A DNA stretch of 64,000 nucleotides from Stenotrophomonas rhizophila (GCF_020857975.1 NZ_JACWUO010000008.1:124001-188000), one strand, 5' to 3'; counted from the stretch's first letter, positions 27,078-37,913 are shown. The notes: a model not told the origin generated them from the sequence alone. Numbers and translations are program-made.

Positions 27078-29807
27078 TCAGTGCGTTGCGGTATCTGGCA
27101 CGTCCGGCACCTGTACCTCCTGCACCGGCAGGGTCACCACCATCACCGTGGAATCGTCCGGGTCCAGCTTGGTCTTGAAGCCCAGGCTCTGGCACATCGC
27201 CAGCATGGTGCTGTTCTCGCGCAGCACCTGGCCCTCGACGATGTTCAGGCCCAACCACTTCGCGTACTCGATCATGATCGCCATCAGCCGCCAACCGATG
27301 CCCTGGCCCTTGAGGTCCGAACGGATCAGGATGCCGTACTCGCCGCGGTCGTAGTCGGCGTCGGCATGCAGGCGCACCGCGCCGAGCATGTCGCCACTGC
27401 GCGGGTCGATGGCCACCAGCGCGATCGAGCGGGCGTAATCAAGCTGGGTCAAGCGCGCGATGAATTCGTGACTGAAATGCTTCACCGACTGGAAGAAGCG
27501 CAGGCGCAGGTCGTCGTCGGTGACCCGGGCGAAGAACGCGCGGAACAGCGCGTCGTCTTCCGGGCGAACCGGGCGCACGAACGCCGGCGCGCCGTCGGAC
27601 AGGGTAATGGTGCGTTCCCATTGCTTGGGATACGGGAACACCGCAAAGCGCGGATGGCCGCGGCCCTTGTGCAGTTTGCGCGAGGGTGCGATGGCCACGC
27701 GTGCGTCCAGCGCGATCACCCCGTCGCGGTCGGAGAGCAACGGGTTGATGTCCAGGCTGCGGATCTCGGGAATGTCCGCGGCCAGCTGCGCCAGCTTGAC
27801 CAGGATCAGTGCCACCGCGCGCTCATCGGCCGCCGGCACATCGCGGTAGGCCTTGAGGATGCGCGAAACGCGGGTGCGGCCGATCAGCTCGTGCGCCAGG
27901 CGCAGGTCCAGCGGCGGCAAGGCCAGCGCCTTGTCGTCGATCACTTCCACCGCGGTACCGCCGCGGCCGAACACGATCACCGGGCCGAAGGTGGGGTCGT
28001 CGGCGATGCCGGCGATCAGCTCGCGCGCCTTGGGCCGCACGATGGTCGGCTGCACCAGCACCCCGTCGATGCGCGCCTGCGGGCGCAGCTGGTGGGCGCG
28101 GGCCAGGATGGAGGTGGCCGCGGCGTGCACCGACTGCAGCGTGCCCAGGTTCAGGCGCACGCCGTCCACGTCGGATTTGTGCGGAATATCGGCCGAGAAC
28201 ACCTTTACCGCCACGGTCGCGCCCTGCTCCAGCAGCGGCTGGGCCAGGTCCATCGCTTCATGCGCATCGCGGGCCTGCATCACCGGCGCCGACGGAATGC
28301 CATAGGCGGTGAGCAGCTGGTGGGTGGCGATCGGGTCCAGCCATTGCTGCCCGGCGGCCAGCGCGGCCTCGACCAGCGCCCGGGCGGCGATGGTGTCGAC
28401 CACGAAATCCTCGGGCAGGCTGGGCGGGGTTTCCATCAGCGCGGCCTGCGCATCGCGGTAGCGCACCAGATGCTGGAAGCCGCGCACCGCGTCGGCCTCG
28501 GTGGGATAGGTGGGCACGCGCGCGGCGTTGAGGGTGGCGGTGGCGCGGTCGTCGTTGCCCAGCCACACCGCGAATACCGGCTTGTCGCGGTGGTGGCGCG
28601 GGCGCAGGCCCAGGGTGCGGGTCAGCGCCTGGGCGGCATCGGCCGAGGAGGTGAACGCGGTGGGCACGTTAACCACCAGCACCGCATCGTTCTCGTTGTC
28701 GGACATCAGCGCGTCGATGGCGGCGGCGTAGCGTTCGCCGTCGGCGTCGACCACGATGTCGACCGGATTGCTGCGCGACCAGCCCTGCGGCAGCACCGCA
28801 TCGAGCTGGGCGACCGTGGCCGGCGACAGTTCGGCCAGGCTGCCACGCAGGGCCAGCAGCTGGTCCACCGCCAGCCGCCCGACTCCGCCGCCGTTGCTGA
28901 GGATGGCCAGCCGACGGCCGGGGAAGGTGCCGAGCCGGCCCAGGGTTTCGGCGGCGGTGAACAGCTCGTCCAGCGCGCCCACGCGCAGCAGGCCGGCGCG
29001 GTTGAACGCGGCGCCATATACCGCATCGGCGCTGGCCAGGGCCTGCACGTGGGTATCGGCATCGGGATTGATGCGGATGTGGCGGCCGGACTTGACCACC
29101 ACCACCGGCTTGGCGCGCGCGGCCGCACGTGCGGCCGACATGAACTTGCGCGCATCGCCGATGTGTTCGACGTAGAGCAGGATGGCGCGGGTGCGGTAGT
29201 CGGTGGCGAAGTAGTCCAGCAGGTCGCCGAAGTCCACATCCAGGGTGTCGCCCAGCGAGACCACCGCCGAGAAGCCGACCGAGCGCGCCACGCCCCACTC
29301 CACCAGGGCCGCGGCAATCGCGCTGGATTCGGAGATCAACGCCAGGTCGCCGGCCTGCGGGAAATGCGCTGCGATGCTCGCGTTCAAGCGCGCGTGCGGG
29401 GCGATCACGCCCAGGCAGTGCGGGCCGAGGATGCGCAGGCCCTTGGCGCGGGCAGCGGTTGCAACCTGTTCGGCCAGCGAGCCCGGACCCTGGCCGAGGT
29501 TGGCGGTGAGGATGATGGCCGCCGCCACGCCGCGTTCGGCGGCGGTGGCCACCACCTGCGGCACGATGCCGGCCGGTGCGGTGATCACCACCAGCTCGGG
29601 CACCCAGTCCAGGTCCTTGAGCCGCTTGACCGTGCGGATGCCGTCGATCTCGCCGTGGCGCGGGTTGATCCAGGCGACCTTGCCGGGGAAACCGGTGGCG
29701 CGCAGATTGCGCATCACCGCGCGGCCGGCCGAACGCTCGCGCGGGCTGCCGCCGATCACGGCAACCGACTGCGGACGGAACACGGATTGCAGGTGGTAGG
29801 TGCTCAT
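27078..29807 (-). CDS. Pat-type protein lysine acetyltransferase (ADP-forming acyl-CoA synthetase-like plus GNAT)
   Basis: A 909-residue fusion. Residues 1-130 form a CoA-binding Rossmann domain (SVAVIGGSPRERSAG), 150-300 a succinyl-CoA-ligase-like domain, 480-700 an ATP-grasp domain (AVKVFSADIPHKSDVDGV), and 740-900 a GNAT domain with the acetyl-CoA loop RSDLKGQGIGWRLM. This order is that of YfiQ/Pat enzymes, which acetylate acetyl-CoA synthetase and other proteins; the synthetase part is usually regulatory. The ATG at 29807 (MSTYHLQSVF) is preferred over the one four codons earlier. Confidence 0.9.
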   Translation of the reverse strand: MSTYHLQSVFRPQSVAVIGGSPRERSAGRAVMRNLRATGFPGKVAWINPRHGEIDGIRTVKRLKDLDWVPELVVITAPAGIVPQVVATAAERGVAAAIILTANLGQGPGSLAEQVATAARAKGLRILGPHCLGVIAPHARLNASIAAHFPQAGDLALISESSAIAAALVEWGVARSVGFSAVVSLGDTLDVDFGDLLDYFATDYRTRAILLYVEHIGDARKFMSAARAAARAKPVVVVKSGRHIRINPDADTHVQALASADAVYGAAFNRAGLLRVGALDELFTAAETLGRLGTFPGRRLAILSNGGGVGRLAVDQLLALRGSLAELSPATVAQLDAVLPQGWSRSNPVDIVVDADGERYAAAIDALMSDNENDAVLVVNVPTAFTSSADAAQALTRTLGLRPRHHRDKPVFAVWLGNDDRATATLNAARVPTYPTEADAVRGFQHLVRYRDAQAALMETPPSLPEDFVVDTIAARALVEAALAAGQQWLDPIATHQLLTAYGIPSAPVMQARDAHEAMDLAQPLLEQGATVAVKVFSADIPHKSDVDGVRLNLGTLQSVHAAATSILARAHQLRPQARIDGVLVQPTIVRPKARELIAGIADDPTFGPVIVFGRGGTAVEVIDDKALALPPLDLRLAHELIGRTRVSRILKAYRDVPAADERAVALILVKLAQLAADIPEIRSLDINPLLSDRDGVIALDARVAIAPSRKLHKGRGHPRFAVFPYPKQWERTITLSDGAPAFVRPVRPEDDALFRAFFARVTDDDLRLRFFQSVKHFSHEFIARLTQLDYARSIALVAIDPRSGDMLGAVRLHADADYDRGEYGILIRSDLKGQGIGWRLMAIMIEYAKWLGLNIVEGQVLRENSTMLAMCQSLGFKTKLDPDDSTVMVVTLPVQEVQVPDVPDTATH

Positions 29808-29859
29808 GGGCTCGAACAATCACCGGGGGCGCATGTGCACACGGTACACGTCTTGAAAT

Positions 29860-29904
29860 GGGGACGGGTGTAGTTAAGCCTCGCACTTAACTACACCCGT
29901 CCCC
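29860..29904. repeat. Perfect REP palindrome
   Basis: Arms of 19 bases (GGGGACGGGTGTAGTTAAG and its exact complement) flank the 7-base loop CCTCGCA. The arm equals that beside the RAYT gene at 1314. It lies between the Pat-type gene start and the mgtE stop, so it may also be the 3' end structure of mgtE mRNA. Confidence 0.93.
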
Positions 29905-29913
29905 GTTTTGTTG

Positions 29914-31284
29914 CTAGAGCAGGGTGCCGCGCAGGATCATCGCGGCGATGCTGAAGTAGATGACCAGGCCGGTCACGTCGACCAGGGTGGCCACGAACGG
30001 CGCCGAGGCGCTGGCCGGGTCGAAGCCCAGGCGCTTGAGGATGAACGGCAGCATCGACCCGGACAGCGAGCCGAAGGTGACAATGCCGACCAGCGCCGCG
30101 CCGATGGTCAGCGCCAGCAGCTGCCAATGCTGGCCGTAGTCGTGCAGGCCCAGCAACTGCCAGGACACGATGCGGATGATCGCCAGCACGCCGAGGATGG
30201 CGCCCAGGGTCAACCCGGTCGGCACTTCGCGCAGGGCCACCTTCCACCAGTCGCGCAGGCGCAGCTCGCGCAGGGCCAGGCTGCGGATCAGCAGCGAGGT
30301 GGCCTGCGAGCCGGAGTTGCCGCCCGAACTCATGATCAGCGGAATGAACAGGGTCAGCACCACCGCACGGGCCAGCTCGTCTTCGTAGTGCTGCATGGCG
30401 CTGGCCGTGAGCATTTCGCCAACGAACAGCACGCTGAGCCAGCCGGCGCGCTTGCGGATCATCTCCAGGAAGCCGATCTGCATGTACGGCTTTTCCAGCG
30501 CCTCCATGCCGCCGAATTTGTGCACATCCTCGGTGGATTCCTCGATCAGCGCATCGAGGATGTCGTCCACGGTGACGATGCCCAGCACACGGCCCTGCGC
30601 GTCCATCACCGGGATCGCCAGCAGGTCGTGGCGGCGGATCAGCCGGGCCACTTCTTCCTGGTCGAGCATGGCATCGACGGTGACCGGCGGGTTGACCTGG
30701 GCCACGTCGAGGATGGCCTCCTCGGGCAGGCCGGTGATCAGCCGGCGCATGGTCACCACCTGCTGCAGCACCGCGCTGGCCGGGTCGAGCACGTAGATGG
30801 CGTAGACGGTCTCGCGGGTACGCTCGACTTCGCGGATGTGCTGCAGGGTGCGTCCGACCGTCCAGTCGGCCGGTACACTGACGAACTCGGTGGTCATCAG
30901 CGCACCGGCGGTGTGCGCCGGGTAGCTCAGCAGCTGCTGGATCGACTGCCGCGCCTCCACCGTGAGCAGTGGGATCAGCCGCGCACGCGCCTGGTCATCG
31001 AGCTGGTGGACGATGTCGGTGGCGCGGTCGTCGGCCATCAGCCCGAGCAGGGCCGCGGCGCGGACCACCGGCAGGGTCGCCACCAGTGCGCCGCTGCGGT
31101 TGAGCTCGGGCTGCTCGAGCATCTTGACCGCGCGCGGCAACGGCAGCGCTGCCAGGGTGTCGGCGGCGCGCGACAGCTCCAGGGTATTGAGGTATTCCAC
31201 CGCGTCGGCGGTGTTGAAGTTTTCCAGGGGTGCGCCCAGGGAGGCGGCATCGGCCACCGGGCGCAGCAGGTCTTTCTGGTTCAT
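29914..31284 (-). CDS. mgtE: Magnesium transporter MgtE
   Basis: A 456-residue Mg2+ channel. The N domain (about residues 20-130) is a helical superhelix, followed by two CBS domains (TTEFVSVPADWTVG; NPPVTVDAMLDQEEVA, about 135-260) and five membrane helices. The pore has the family motif GGNSGSQ (about 325-331). Mg2+ binding between N and CBS domains gates the pore in characterised members. It diverges from the antiporter gene. Confidence 0.95.
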   Translation of the reverse strand: MNQKDLLRPVADAASLGAPLENFNTADAVEYLNTLELSRAADTLAALPLPRAVKMLEQPELNRSGALVATLPVVRAAALLGLMADDRATDIVHQLDDQARARLIPLLTVEARQSIQQLLSYPAHTAGALMTTEFVSVPADWTVGRTLQHIREVERTRETVYAIYVLDPASAVLQQVVTMRRLITGLPEEAILDVAQVNPPVTVDAMLDQEEVARLIRRHDLLAIPVMDAQGRVLGIVTVDDILDALIEESTEDVHKFGGMEALEKPYMQIGFLEMIRKRAGWLSVLFVGEMLTASAMQHYEDELARAVVLTLFIPLIMSSGGNSGSQATSLLIRSLALRELRLRDWWKVALREVPTGLTLGAILGVLAIIRIVSWQLLGLHDYGQHWQLLALTIGAALVGIVTFGSLSGSMLPFILKRLGFDPASASAPFVATLVDVTGLVIYFSIAAMILRGTLL

Positions 31285-31615
31285 CGGGTTCGCCTGTGGG
31301 GATCGCCATGCGCGACGCCAGCGGTGGCGAACCGGTCCCTTGTCAGGCGGTGGCCATCGCTGGCGTCGAGCAAGGTCGACTTCTACTGTCGCTGGACATG
31401 GGGTTGGGGACTCCGCAAAGGTGTACTGCCGGACCAGCCGGCAGCGCCGGGAGTCTGGACCCGGGCGACGGGCCGGTCAACCCACGCCGGCACGCGCGAT
31501 TGGGCCGGGATTGCGCCTGGGCGCGCGCGCGCGTCGCATAATGGGCTGCGGCCGGCGGTCGCAGCGCCCTTCCCCCTGGTGTTCCCTGGCGACGATTCCA
31601 TGAGCAGGTCTTTCC
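31285..31615. other. Divergent intergenic region, no gene seen
   Basis: A 331-base gap between mgtE and the antiporter. It must hold both promoters. No credible small reading frame, REP palindrome or recognised magnesium leader is visible. Confidence 0.5.
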
Positions 31616-33424
31616 ATGCATAGCGGCGCGCTCGAGCTGGCCCTGGTGCTGCTGCTGGCGGCGGTGATCGCCGTGCCGGTGTTCAAGAAGCTGGGGCTGG
31701 GCGCGGTGCTGGGCTACCTGGCCGCCGGCGTGGTGCTGGGCCCGGACGGGCTGGGCTTCGTGCAGGATGCCGACCGCATCCTCAGCGCCGCCGAGATCGG
31801 GGTGGTGATGCTGCTGTTCGTGATCGGGCTGGAGCTGTCGCCGGCCCGGCTGAAGGTGATGCGGCGTTCGGTGTTCGGCGCCGGGGCGCTGCAGGTGGCG
31901 CTGAGCGCGATCGTGCTGGGCAGCCTGCTGCTGCTCGACCACTTCCACTGGAAGAGCGCGCTGATCGTCGGTATCGCACTGGCACTGTCATCCACGGCGG
32001 TAGGCCTGCAGCTGCTGTCCGAACACAAGGCGATCAACAGCGACTACGGCCGGCTGGGCTTTGCCATCCTGCTGTTCCAGGACCTGATCGCCATTCCGCT
32101 GCTGGCGGCGATTCCGCTGCTGGGCGGGGCCAGGAACGAAACCCTGCAATGGGACGATGTGGCCATTGCGCTGGGCGCGCTGGCGGTAGTGATCCTGTGC
32201 GGGCGGCCGCTGCTGCGCCGGCTGTTCAACATCATCGCGCGCACGCGCAGCCCGGAGGTGTTCACCGCGATGGCGCTGCTGGTGGTGCTGGGCACCGCCT
32301 GGTTCATGCAGGAGGCCGGGCTCAGCCCCAGCCTGGGCGCGTTCCTGGCCGGGGTGTTGCTGTCCGATTCGGAGTTCCGCCACGAGCTGGAATCGCAGAT
32401 CGAGCCGTTCAAGGGCCTGCTGCTGGGCCTGTTCTTCATCGCCGTGGGCATGGGCATCGACCTGGACCGGATCGTGGCCGAGCCGGCGATGATCGCCGCG
32501 GGCGTGGCGATCCTGCTGGTGGTGAAGTTCGGCCTGCTGTTCGGCATCGGCAAGCTGGCCCGGCTGAGGACCCGCCATGCGCTGCTGTTGGGCAGTGTGT
32601 TGTGGCTGGGCGGTGAGTTCGCCTTCGTGGTGTTCAACGAGGCGCAGCGCGCGCAGTTGCTGGGCAGCGCCAACCACGACCGGCTGGTGGCGATCGTCGG
32701 CCTGTCGATGGCGATCACCCCGCTGCTGATGATCGCGCTGCTGCGCCTGCTCGGCCGCGAGGACGCGCCCAAGGCCCAGGCCCGCCCCGCCGACAAGGTG
32801 GATACCGGGGGCGCGCAGCCACAGGTGATGATTGCCGGGATGGGCCGCTTCGGCCAGGTGGTGGCGCGCCTGCTGACCGCGCAGAAGATTCCGTTCGTGG
32901 CGCTGGAATCCAACCCGGACACGGTCTCGGACCTGCGCCGGTTCGGCAACCAGCTGTACTACGGCGACCCGACCCGCCCGGAGATGCTGCGCGCCGCCGG
33001 CGGCGAGCATATCCGCGTCTACGTGGTGACCCTGGACGACCCGGACGCCAACATGCGCGCCACCCGCCTGATCCGGCGCATGTATCCCGATGCGGTGCTG
33101 CTGGTGCGCGCGCGCAACCGCCAGCATGCGTGGCGGCTGATGGACATGTCGGCCGAGCCGTTCCGCGAGGTGTTCGGCACCAGCCTGGAACTGAGCGAGC
33201 GCATGCTGGTCGCCCTGGGCATGTCTGCGCAGACCGCGCGCAGCCATGTGCAGCGTTTCCGCGAGCATGACGAAAAACTGCTGCGCGACCAGTACCTGGT
33301 CTACGACGACGAAGCGGCGGTGATCCAGACCTCGCGCGATGCGCGCGCCGACCTGATGCATCTGTTCGAGGCCGATGCGGATGTCAAATCAGGCCCACCG
33401 GACTCGGCAGACCGCGACAGCTGA
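31616..33424 (+). CDS. Kef-type monovalent cation:proton antiporter (CPA2) with RCK domain
   Basis: A 602-residue membrane protein. About twelve helices fill residues 1-380, with the CPA2 motifs VIGLELSPARL, ALALSSTAVGLQLL and ILLFQDL. The RCK/TrkA-N domain (about 400-520) starts at VMIAGMGRFGQVVARLL with the NAD(H)-binding glycines. Length equals KefB/KefC. Such systems export potassium during electrophile stress in exchange for protons. No KefG/KefF ancillary gene is adjacent. Confidence 0.93.
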   Translation: MHSGALELALVLLLAAVIAVPVFKKLGLGAVLGYLAAGVVLGPDGLGFVQDADRILSAAEIGVVMLLFVIGLELSPARLKVMRRSVFGAGALQVALSAIVLGSLLLLDHFHWKSALIVGIALALSSTAVGLQLLSEHKAINSDYGRLGFAILLFQDLIAIPLLAAIPLLGGARNETLQWDDVAIALGALAVVILCGRPLLRRLFNIIARTRSPEVFTAMALLVVLGTAWFMQEAGLSPSLGAFLAGVLLSDSEFRHELESQIEPFKGLLLGLFFIAVGMGIDLDRIVAEPAMIAAGVAILLVVKFGLLFGIGKLARLRTRHALLLGSVLWLGGEFAFVVFNEAQRAQLLGSANHDRLVAIVGLSMAITPLLMIALLRLLGREDAPKAQARPADKVDTGGAQPQVMIAGMGRFGQVVARLLTAQKIPFVALESNPDTVSDLRRFGNQLYYGDPTRPEMLRAAGGEHIRVYVVTLDDPDANMRATRLIRRMYPDAVLLVRARNRQHAWRLMDMSAEPFREVFGTSLELSERMLVALGMSAQTARSHVQRFREHDEKLLRDQYLVYDDEAAVIQTSRDARADLMHLFEADADVKSGPPDSADRDS

Positions 33425-33659
33425 AAAACCCCACGTTCAATTGGGTAGCGTACCTAGCGCCTCGCGGGTAGCTCGCCGCTGTCTGAACCCGATCGGGTGG
33501 GTCAGGCTGCATGGGACCTGCAGCCACAGCGCGACATCCCATGTTCCAGAAAAAACTTACCCCGGCCGCGTGCCATTGGCAGAGACGGTACCGGGGTGTG
33601 CCGTGCCAGCTTATCGTTGCAATGGCGCCGTATCAAGGTGCCCATCATAGATTGTCAGA

Positions 33660-34322
33660 ATGAACACGACCAAGGCCGAAAGGTTGGCTGAATGGTGTTC
33701 CGGCGAGCGCATGGGGCGCCATCTGGCGTGGGGCGGGCAATGCGGCGACCGTGCGTTCTCTCTCTACTCGATCAACCTGCAGCTATCCGAAAGCTTGTAC
33801 GTCCCTTTGCACACCCTTGAGATCCTGCTTCGCAACCGTACCCACCAGGTGCTGGCCGCGACGCATGGGCCGTTCTGGTTCGACGCCGGCGCGGCGGTGC
33901 TGGGCATTTCGCGGCAGTATGAGCAGGTGAAGACCGCCACTGCGGATCTACGGCGCCAGGGAAGGACGATCACGCCGGGCGGCATCCTCTCGCACCTTAC
34001 CTTCGGGTTCTGGACGATGATGTTCAACAAGGAGCACGAAGTGCTATGGCAACAGACGCTGCACCGGATTTCCGCGGCCTCTGGCGGGCGAGGACTTCGA
34101 CGCAAGCAGTTTTCTGCGCCACTGGTACGCATCCGGCAGCTTCGCAACCGCATCGCCCACCACGAACCGATCCTGCACTGGCCCTTGCAGCAACACCATG
34201 CAGAGATGATGCAACTGATGGAGTGGATTGCACCGCAGGCTGCAAGATGGTGCCGCCAGCATGACCGTTTTCCACCACTTCTTGCCCAATGGGCAGGTCA
34301 GCTGCCGGGCAGTGCGGGTTAG
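33660..34322 (+). CDS. Abi-family protein with HEPN RNase motif
   Basis: A 220-residue protein of the AbiD/AbiF (Abi_2-like) class. Early LYSINLQLSESLYVPLHTLEILLRN, central HLTFGFWTMMF and late RIRQLRNRIAHHEP are the conserved blocks. RNRIAH is the RX4H motif of HEPN ribonucleases. Family members abort phage infection or act as toxins. It stands alone, with no antitoxin gene visible on either side, and its stop overlaps that of the convergent ankyrin gene by four bases. The 235-base upstream gap is less GC-rich than usual. Confidence 0.83.
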   Translation: MNTTKAERLAEWCSGERMGRHLAWGGQCGDRAFSLYSINLQLSESLYVPLHTLEILLRNRTHQVLAATHGPFWFDAGAAVLGISRQYEQVKTATADLRRQGRTITPGGILSHLTFGFWTMMFNKEHEVLWQQTLHRISAASGGRGLRRKQFSAPLVRIRQLRNRIAHHEPILHWPLQQHHAEMMQLMEWIAPQAARWCRQHDRFPPLLAQWAGQLPGSAG

Positions 34323-37300
34323 CCGTTGTCGCGCAGGAACCTGGCCATCGAGGACACCCCCGGCACGCGCGGTTCGAACTCGCCGGCGACATCGATGAAG
34401 CCGCGCATCACCGCGATTTCGCGCGGGCTGCGGTTGAGCGCGTCGCGCACGTCCGGGTCGGCGCCGGCGCGCAGCAGGCGCTGCACCAGCAGCGGCAGGC
34501 CATGCAGGGCGGCCAGGTGCAGCGGGCCGAAACCGCGCGGGTCGCGCACTTCCAGCGAGACGTCTTCGTCGAGCAGCCGCTCGACCGCCGCCAGCACCAC
34601 CTGCTCATCGCAGGCGGTACCCGGTTCGGCGCGGGCGCCCAGCAGCAGCAGCAGCGGGGTGACCGCCCCGGCGGCGGCCTGGTCCGGTTCGGCGCCGGCC
34701 AGCAGCAGGGTGTCGAGCAGGGCCAGCAGGCGCGCACGGTCGCGGGCACTGAAGCCGTACAGCGCCGCGCAATGCAGCGGCCCCAGTTGCTGCGCATCGC
34801 CGGCATGCACGTTGGCGCCGGCGGTGAGCAGGCGCGCGACGATGTCGGGCAGGCCCAACGCCGAGGCCAGCATCAGCACGGTGACGCCGCCGGGCAGGCG
34901 GTATTCCAGTTCGGCACCGGCATCGAGCAGGGCCGAGACGATGTCGATCTGGCGCATGCTGACCGCCGCCGACAACGGCGTGGCGCCACTGGCCGCGGCA
35001 TGCTGCGGGTTGGCGCCGCGCACCAGCAGCAGGTCGACCACGGCCAGATGGCCGCCACCGGCCGCACGCAGCAGCGCGGTGCAGCCCTGGCCATCGACCA
35101 CGTCCACGCCGAAACCCAGGTCGATCAGGCGCCTGACCGCGTCGGCATCGCCGGCCATCGCCGCGGCGGGCAGGTCGCCGTCGCGCAGCGCGCGGCGCGG
35201 CAGCGGCCACACCCGCCAGTCCAGCCAGTCGGCCAGGTCGCGGCGGCCGATCGACAGCGCCACGCCCAGCGGGGTCTGGCCGTCGGCGGCACGGGCTTCG
35301 GGCGAAGCGCCCTGCTGCACCAGCAGCTTGAGCGAGCCTTCACGGGCCAGCGCGGTGGCCAGGTGCAGGGCGGTCATGCCGTGGCTGTCGCGGGCTTCGC
35401 GGTCCACGCCCAGGCCCAGCAGGGCCTGCTGCAGGCGCAGCCAGCCCAGCCGCACCGCCAGCGACAGCGGCGGGTCGCCGGCCGGCGACGGCGCGAACGG
35501 GTCGGCACCGCGTTCCAGCAGTTCCAGGGCCAGCAGTTCCAGCCCTCGCGAGGCGTGGTCGTGCTGCGCGCAGGCACTGAGCAGGCGGGCCAGGCCACCG
35601 CGGCCGGCCGGGGACACGCCCCGGCGCAGCAGCACCTGCAGGGCCGGCACCGCATCGGTGCCGCGCGCCAGCAGTGCAAACATCGGGGTGTCGCCACAGG
35701 CATCGAGCACTTCGGCCGCGGCACCCTGCGCCAGCAGCCAGTCCACCGCCTGCGGGTCCAGCGCCAGTTCGGCGTCATGCAGCAGCCCGCCCAGTTCCTC
35801 GGCCGCGCACAACCGCGCCAGCGCGGCCATGCCGTCGACGTTGCCGAAGCCCAGGGCCTCGCGCAGCAGCTCCAGCGGCGGCCGGTCCGGCAGCGACGGC
35901 GTGGCCGGGTCGACATCGTTGCCGGCGACCAGCCCATCGCTGACTGCCGCCGGCAGCGGGTAGCTGCGGTCCAGCAGTGAGACGATCGCCCAGCGCCCGG
36001 CACTGGCGGCGATGTCGACCGCCCGACGGCCCTGCGGATCAGGCAGGTCGGCGGCGATGCCCAGGTCGAGCAGGCGGCGCACCAGCAGCGGCGACACGGT
36101 GTCGGCCATGCAGGCCAGCAGCACCGCGTTGCGCCCTTCGGCATCGACCGCGTTGAGTTCGGGCTGGTGCGGCAACAGGTGTTCGATCACCGCCGCACGG
36201 CCACCGCGGGCCGCTTCCAGCCACGGCGTGCGCGACAGCGCATCGCGGGCTTCCAGGTTGGCACCGGCGGCCAGCAGCACATCGATGATGTCCACATGCC
36301 CGGCCAGCGCGGCTTCGTGCAGGGCGCTGCGGCGCTGGCGGTCGCGCGCATCGGCGCGCGCCTTGTGCTTGAGCAGCAGCTGCACGCCGGCCGGATCGTC
36401 TTCTTCGGTACCGGCGGCGGCCAGCAGCACCGGGGTGCCGTCGGCCGGCTCGGTCTTGGCGCCGCGCTCCAGCAAGAACCGCGCCAGGCGCCAGTTGCCG
36501 ACCTGGCAGGCCACCGCCAGCGGCGACCAGCCTTCCTGGTTGAGTGCGTCGACCTCGGCAGCAGCATCGCGCAGCAGCGCGGCCACGCCGGGATCGGAAC
36601 TGCGCGCGGCATGGTGCAGGGGGGTGTTGCCCTCGCTGTCGACGGCGCGCGAATCGGCGCCGTTGGCCAGCAGGGTCATCACCGCTTCGGGGCGCCCGTG
36701 CCAGCTGTCGCGGGTGGCGGCCAGCAGCGGGGTCATGCCGCGGTGCGGCGCGTTGACATCCACCCCGCGCGCGATCAGCTCACGCAGCAGGCGCAGGTCG
36801 GGCAGCACCGCGGCCAGCACCGCCAGGCTGCGCTGGTCGCGCCAGGTCGGGTCGGGCGCGCCCTGCGGGTCGGCGCCGGCGGCCAGCAGCTGCAGGGCGC
36901 GGTCGACCCGGCCGCTGCGCGCGGCCTCGTACAGCGCCGGCAGGCGTTCGTGCTGGCCCAGCGGCTCCAGCGGTTGCGGGGGGTGTTCATGGCCGGCCAG
37001 GGCATCGGCCGGGCCGCCGCCCAGGTCCAGCGCGGACCGGGTGGCCAGCGGGTCGGCCGGCGTAATCGCCTGCAGCAGCAGATGGGCCAACGGCGACAGC
37101 ACCACCACTGCGGCGGTCAGCGGCCAGCGCAGGCCATCGGCCACCAGCCCCGGCCACGCCGGCACCACCACCAGCGCGCACACCGCCACCACCAGCGCGG
37201 CCACGGCCAGGCCGCGCCAGGCGCTCAGGTCGCGCGTGGACAGCGCCTGCCAATGGCCGACCAGGTTGCCGTCGCTGCGCTCGACTTCATTCCACAACGG

Positions 37301-37654
37301 CCAGGTCCGCCACACCCCGAGCAGGGCGGCACTGACCGCCACGCTCAGCCCAAGCACGGCGGCCAGGCTGCCACTGTCGTGCAGCGCGCCCAGCGGCCAG
37401 GCCACCAGCGCGGCCAGCAGCAGCGGGCCGGCCAGCCACGGCGCCAGCAGGGCCGGCAGGTCCTGGCGGAGCAGGCGCGGCCACGGATGCACCGGGCGGC
37501 TGCGGCGCCACCACGACACGCCCAGCGCGAACGCCGGCTGGGCCAGGGCCACACCCAGTGCCGCGGGCACGCCACCGAGCGCCGCGGCCAGGGCCAGCAG
37601 CACGCCGGCGGCGAGCGCGATGGCCATGGCGCGGGTGCGCAGGGATTCAGTCAT
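34319..37654 (-). CDS. Giant membrane-anchored ankyrin-repeat protein
   Basis: A 1111-residue protein. Several hydrophobic helices fill about residues 10-220 (for example [18 protein letters not shown] and [17 protein letters not shown]). About twenty ankyrin-type units follow to the C-terminus, shown by recurring GxTPLxxA, LLxxGAxxxxxD and TALHxA motifs ([58 protein letters not shown]). Ankyrins bind other proteins; topology suggests cytoplasmic presentation from the inner membrane. Partner unknown. It overlaps the preceding YcgL gene by eight bases. Confidence 0.9.
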   Translation of the reverse strand: MTESLRTRAMAIALAAGVLLALAAALGGVPAALGVALAQPAFALGVSWWRRSRPVHPWPRLLRQDLPALLAPWLAGPLLLAALVAWPLGALHDSGSLAAVLGLSVAVSAALLGVWRTWPLWNEVERSDGNLVGHWQALSTRDLSAWRGLAVAALVVAVCALVVVPAWPGLVADGLRWPLTAAVVVLSPLAHLLLQAITPADPLATRSALDLGGGPADALAGHEHPPQPLEPLGQHERLPALYEAARSGRVDRALQLLAAGADPQGAPDPTWRDQRSLAVLAAVLPDLRLLRELIARGVDVNAPHRGMTPLLAATRDSWHGRPEAVMTLLANGADSRAVDSEGNTPLHHAARSSDPGVAALLRDAAAEVDALNQEGWSPLAVACQVGNWRLARFLLERGAKTEPADGTPVLLAAAGTEEDDPAGVQLLLKHKARADARDRQRRSALHEAALAGHVDIIDVLLAAGANLEARDALSRTPWLEAARGGRAAVIEHLLPHQPELNAVDAEGRNAVLLACMADTVSPLLVRRLLDLGIAADLPDPQGRRAVDIAASAGRWAIVSLLDRSYPLPAAVSDGLVAGNDVDPATPSLPDRPPLELLREALGFGNVDGMAALARLCAAEELGGLLHDAELALDPQAVDWLLAQGAAAEVLDACGDTPMFALLARGTDAVPALQVLLRRGVSPAGRGGLARLLSACAQHDHASRGLELLALELLERGADPFAPSPAGDPPLSLAVRLGWLRLQQALLGLGVDREARDSHGMTALHLATALAREGSLKLLVQQGASPEARAADGQTPLGVALSIGRRDLADWLDWRVWPLPRRALRDGDLPAAAMAGDADAVRRLIDLGFGVDVVDGQGCTALLRAAGGGHLAVVDLLLVRGANPQHAAASGATPLSAAVSMRQIDIVSALLDAGAELEYRLPGGVTVLMLASALGLPDIVARLLTAGANVHAGDAQQLGPLHCAALYGFSARDRARLLALLDTLLLAGAEPDQAAAGAVTPLLLLLGARAEPGTACDEQVVLAAVERLLDEDVSLEVRDPRGFGPLHLAALHGLPLLVQRLLRAGADPDVRDALNRSPREIAVMRGFIDVAGEFEPRVPGVSSMARFLRDNG

Positions 37655-37913
37655 TGCGACGGGGAACCCGGACCGGCGCAACCGGTGGTGGCGGCATCTG
37701 CAGATGGAAACCGCGCCCGGCCAGGTTCGCGCGCACCTCCGCAGGGTCGGCCAGGGCAAGACGACGGTCGGGGGTCAGGGCGACTTCCAGGACGAATTCA
37801 AACGGCGCCAGCGTGGCCTTCAACGCATCGGGGATGGCGTTGAAGTCGTCGCGGGTGGCCAGATAGACGTACGTGTCCTGCTTGCGTTGGCTTTTATAGA
37901 CGTAGGCTTGCAT
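37647..37913 (-). CDS. YcgL domain-containing protein
   Basis: An 88-residue protein starting [19 protein letters not shown] with the YcgL-domain continuation [13 protein letters not shown] and a C-terminal [11 protein letters not shown]. The YcgL fold is known but its function is not firmly established. An in-frame ATG 24 codons upstream gives a non-conserved extension. It is coupled to the ankyrin gene by an 8-base overlap. Confidence 0.88.
   Translation of the reverse strand: MQAYVYKSQRKQDTYVYLATRDDFNAIPDALKATLAPFEFVLEVALTPDRRLALADPAEVRANLAGRGFHLQMPPPPVAPVRVPRRND

Noticed and set aside
27081..29873. 930-residue open frame on the plus strand
   Set aside because: Antisense to the Pat-type acetyltransferase, which has clear domains. 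The frame is His/Gln/Arg/Gly-rich with no motif, a typical high-GC shadow.
31285..31615. Magnesium riboswitch before mgtE
   Set aside because: No recognisable M-box or mgtA-type leader features could be made out.
34326..35963. Ser/Arg-rich 545-residue plus-strand frame
   Set aside because: Exact antisense of ankyrin repeats; its periodic composition comes from the repeats.
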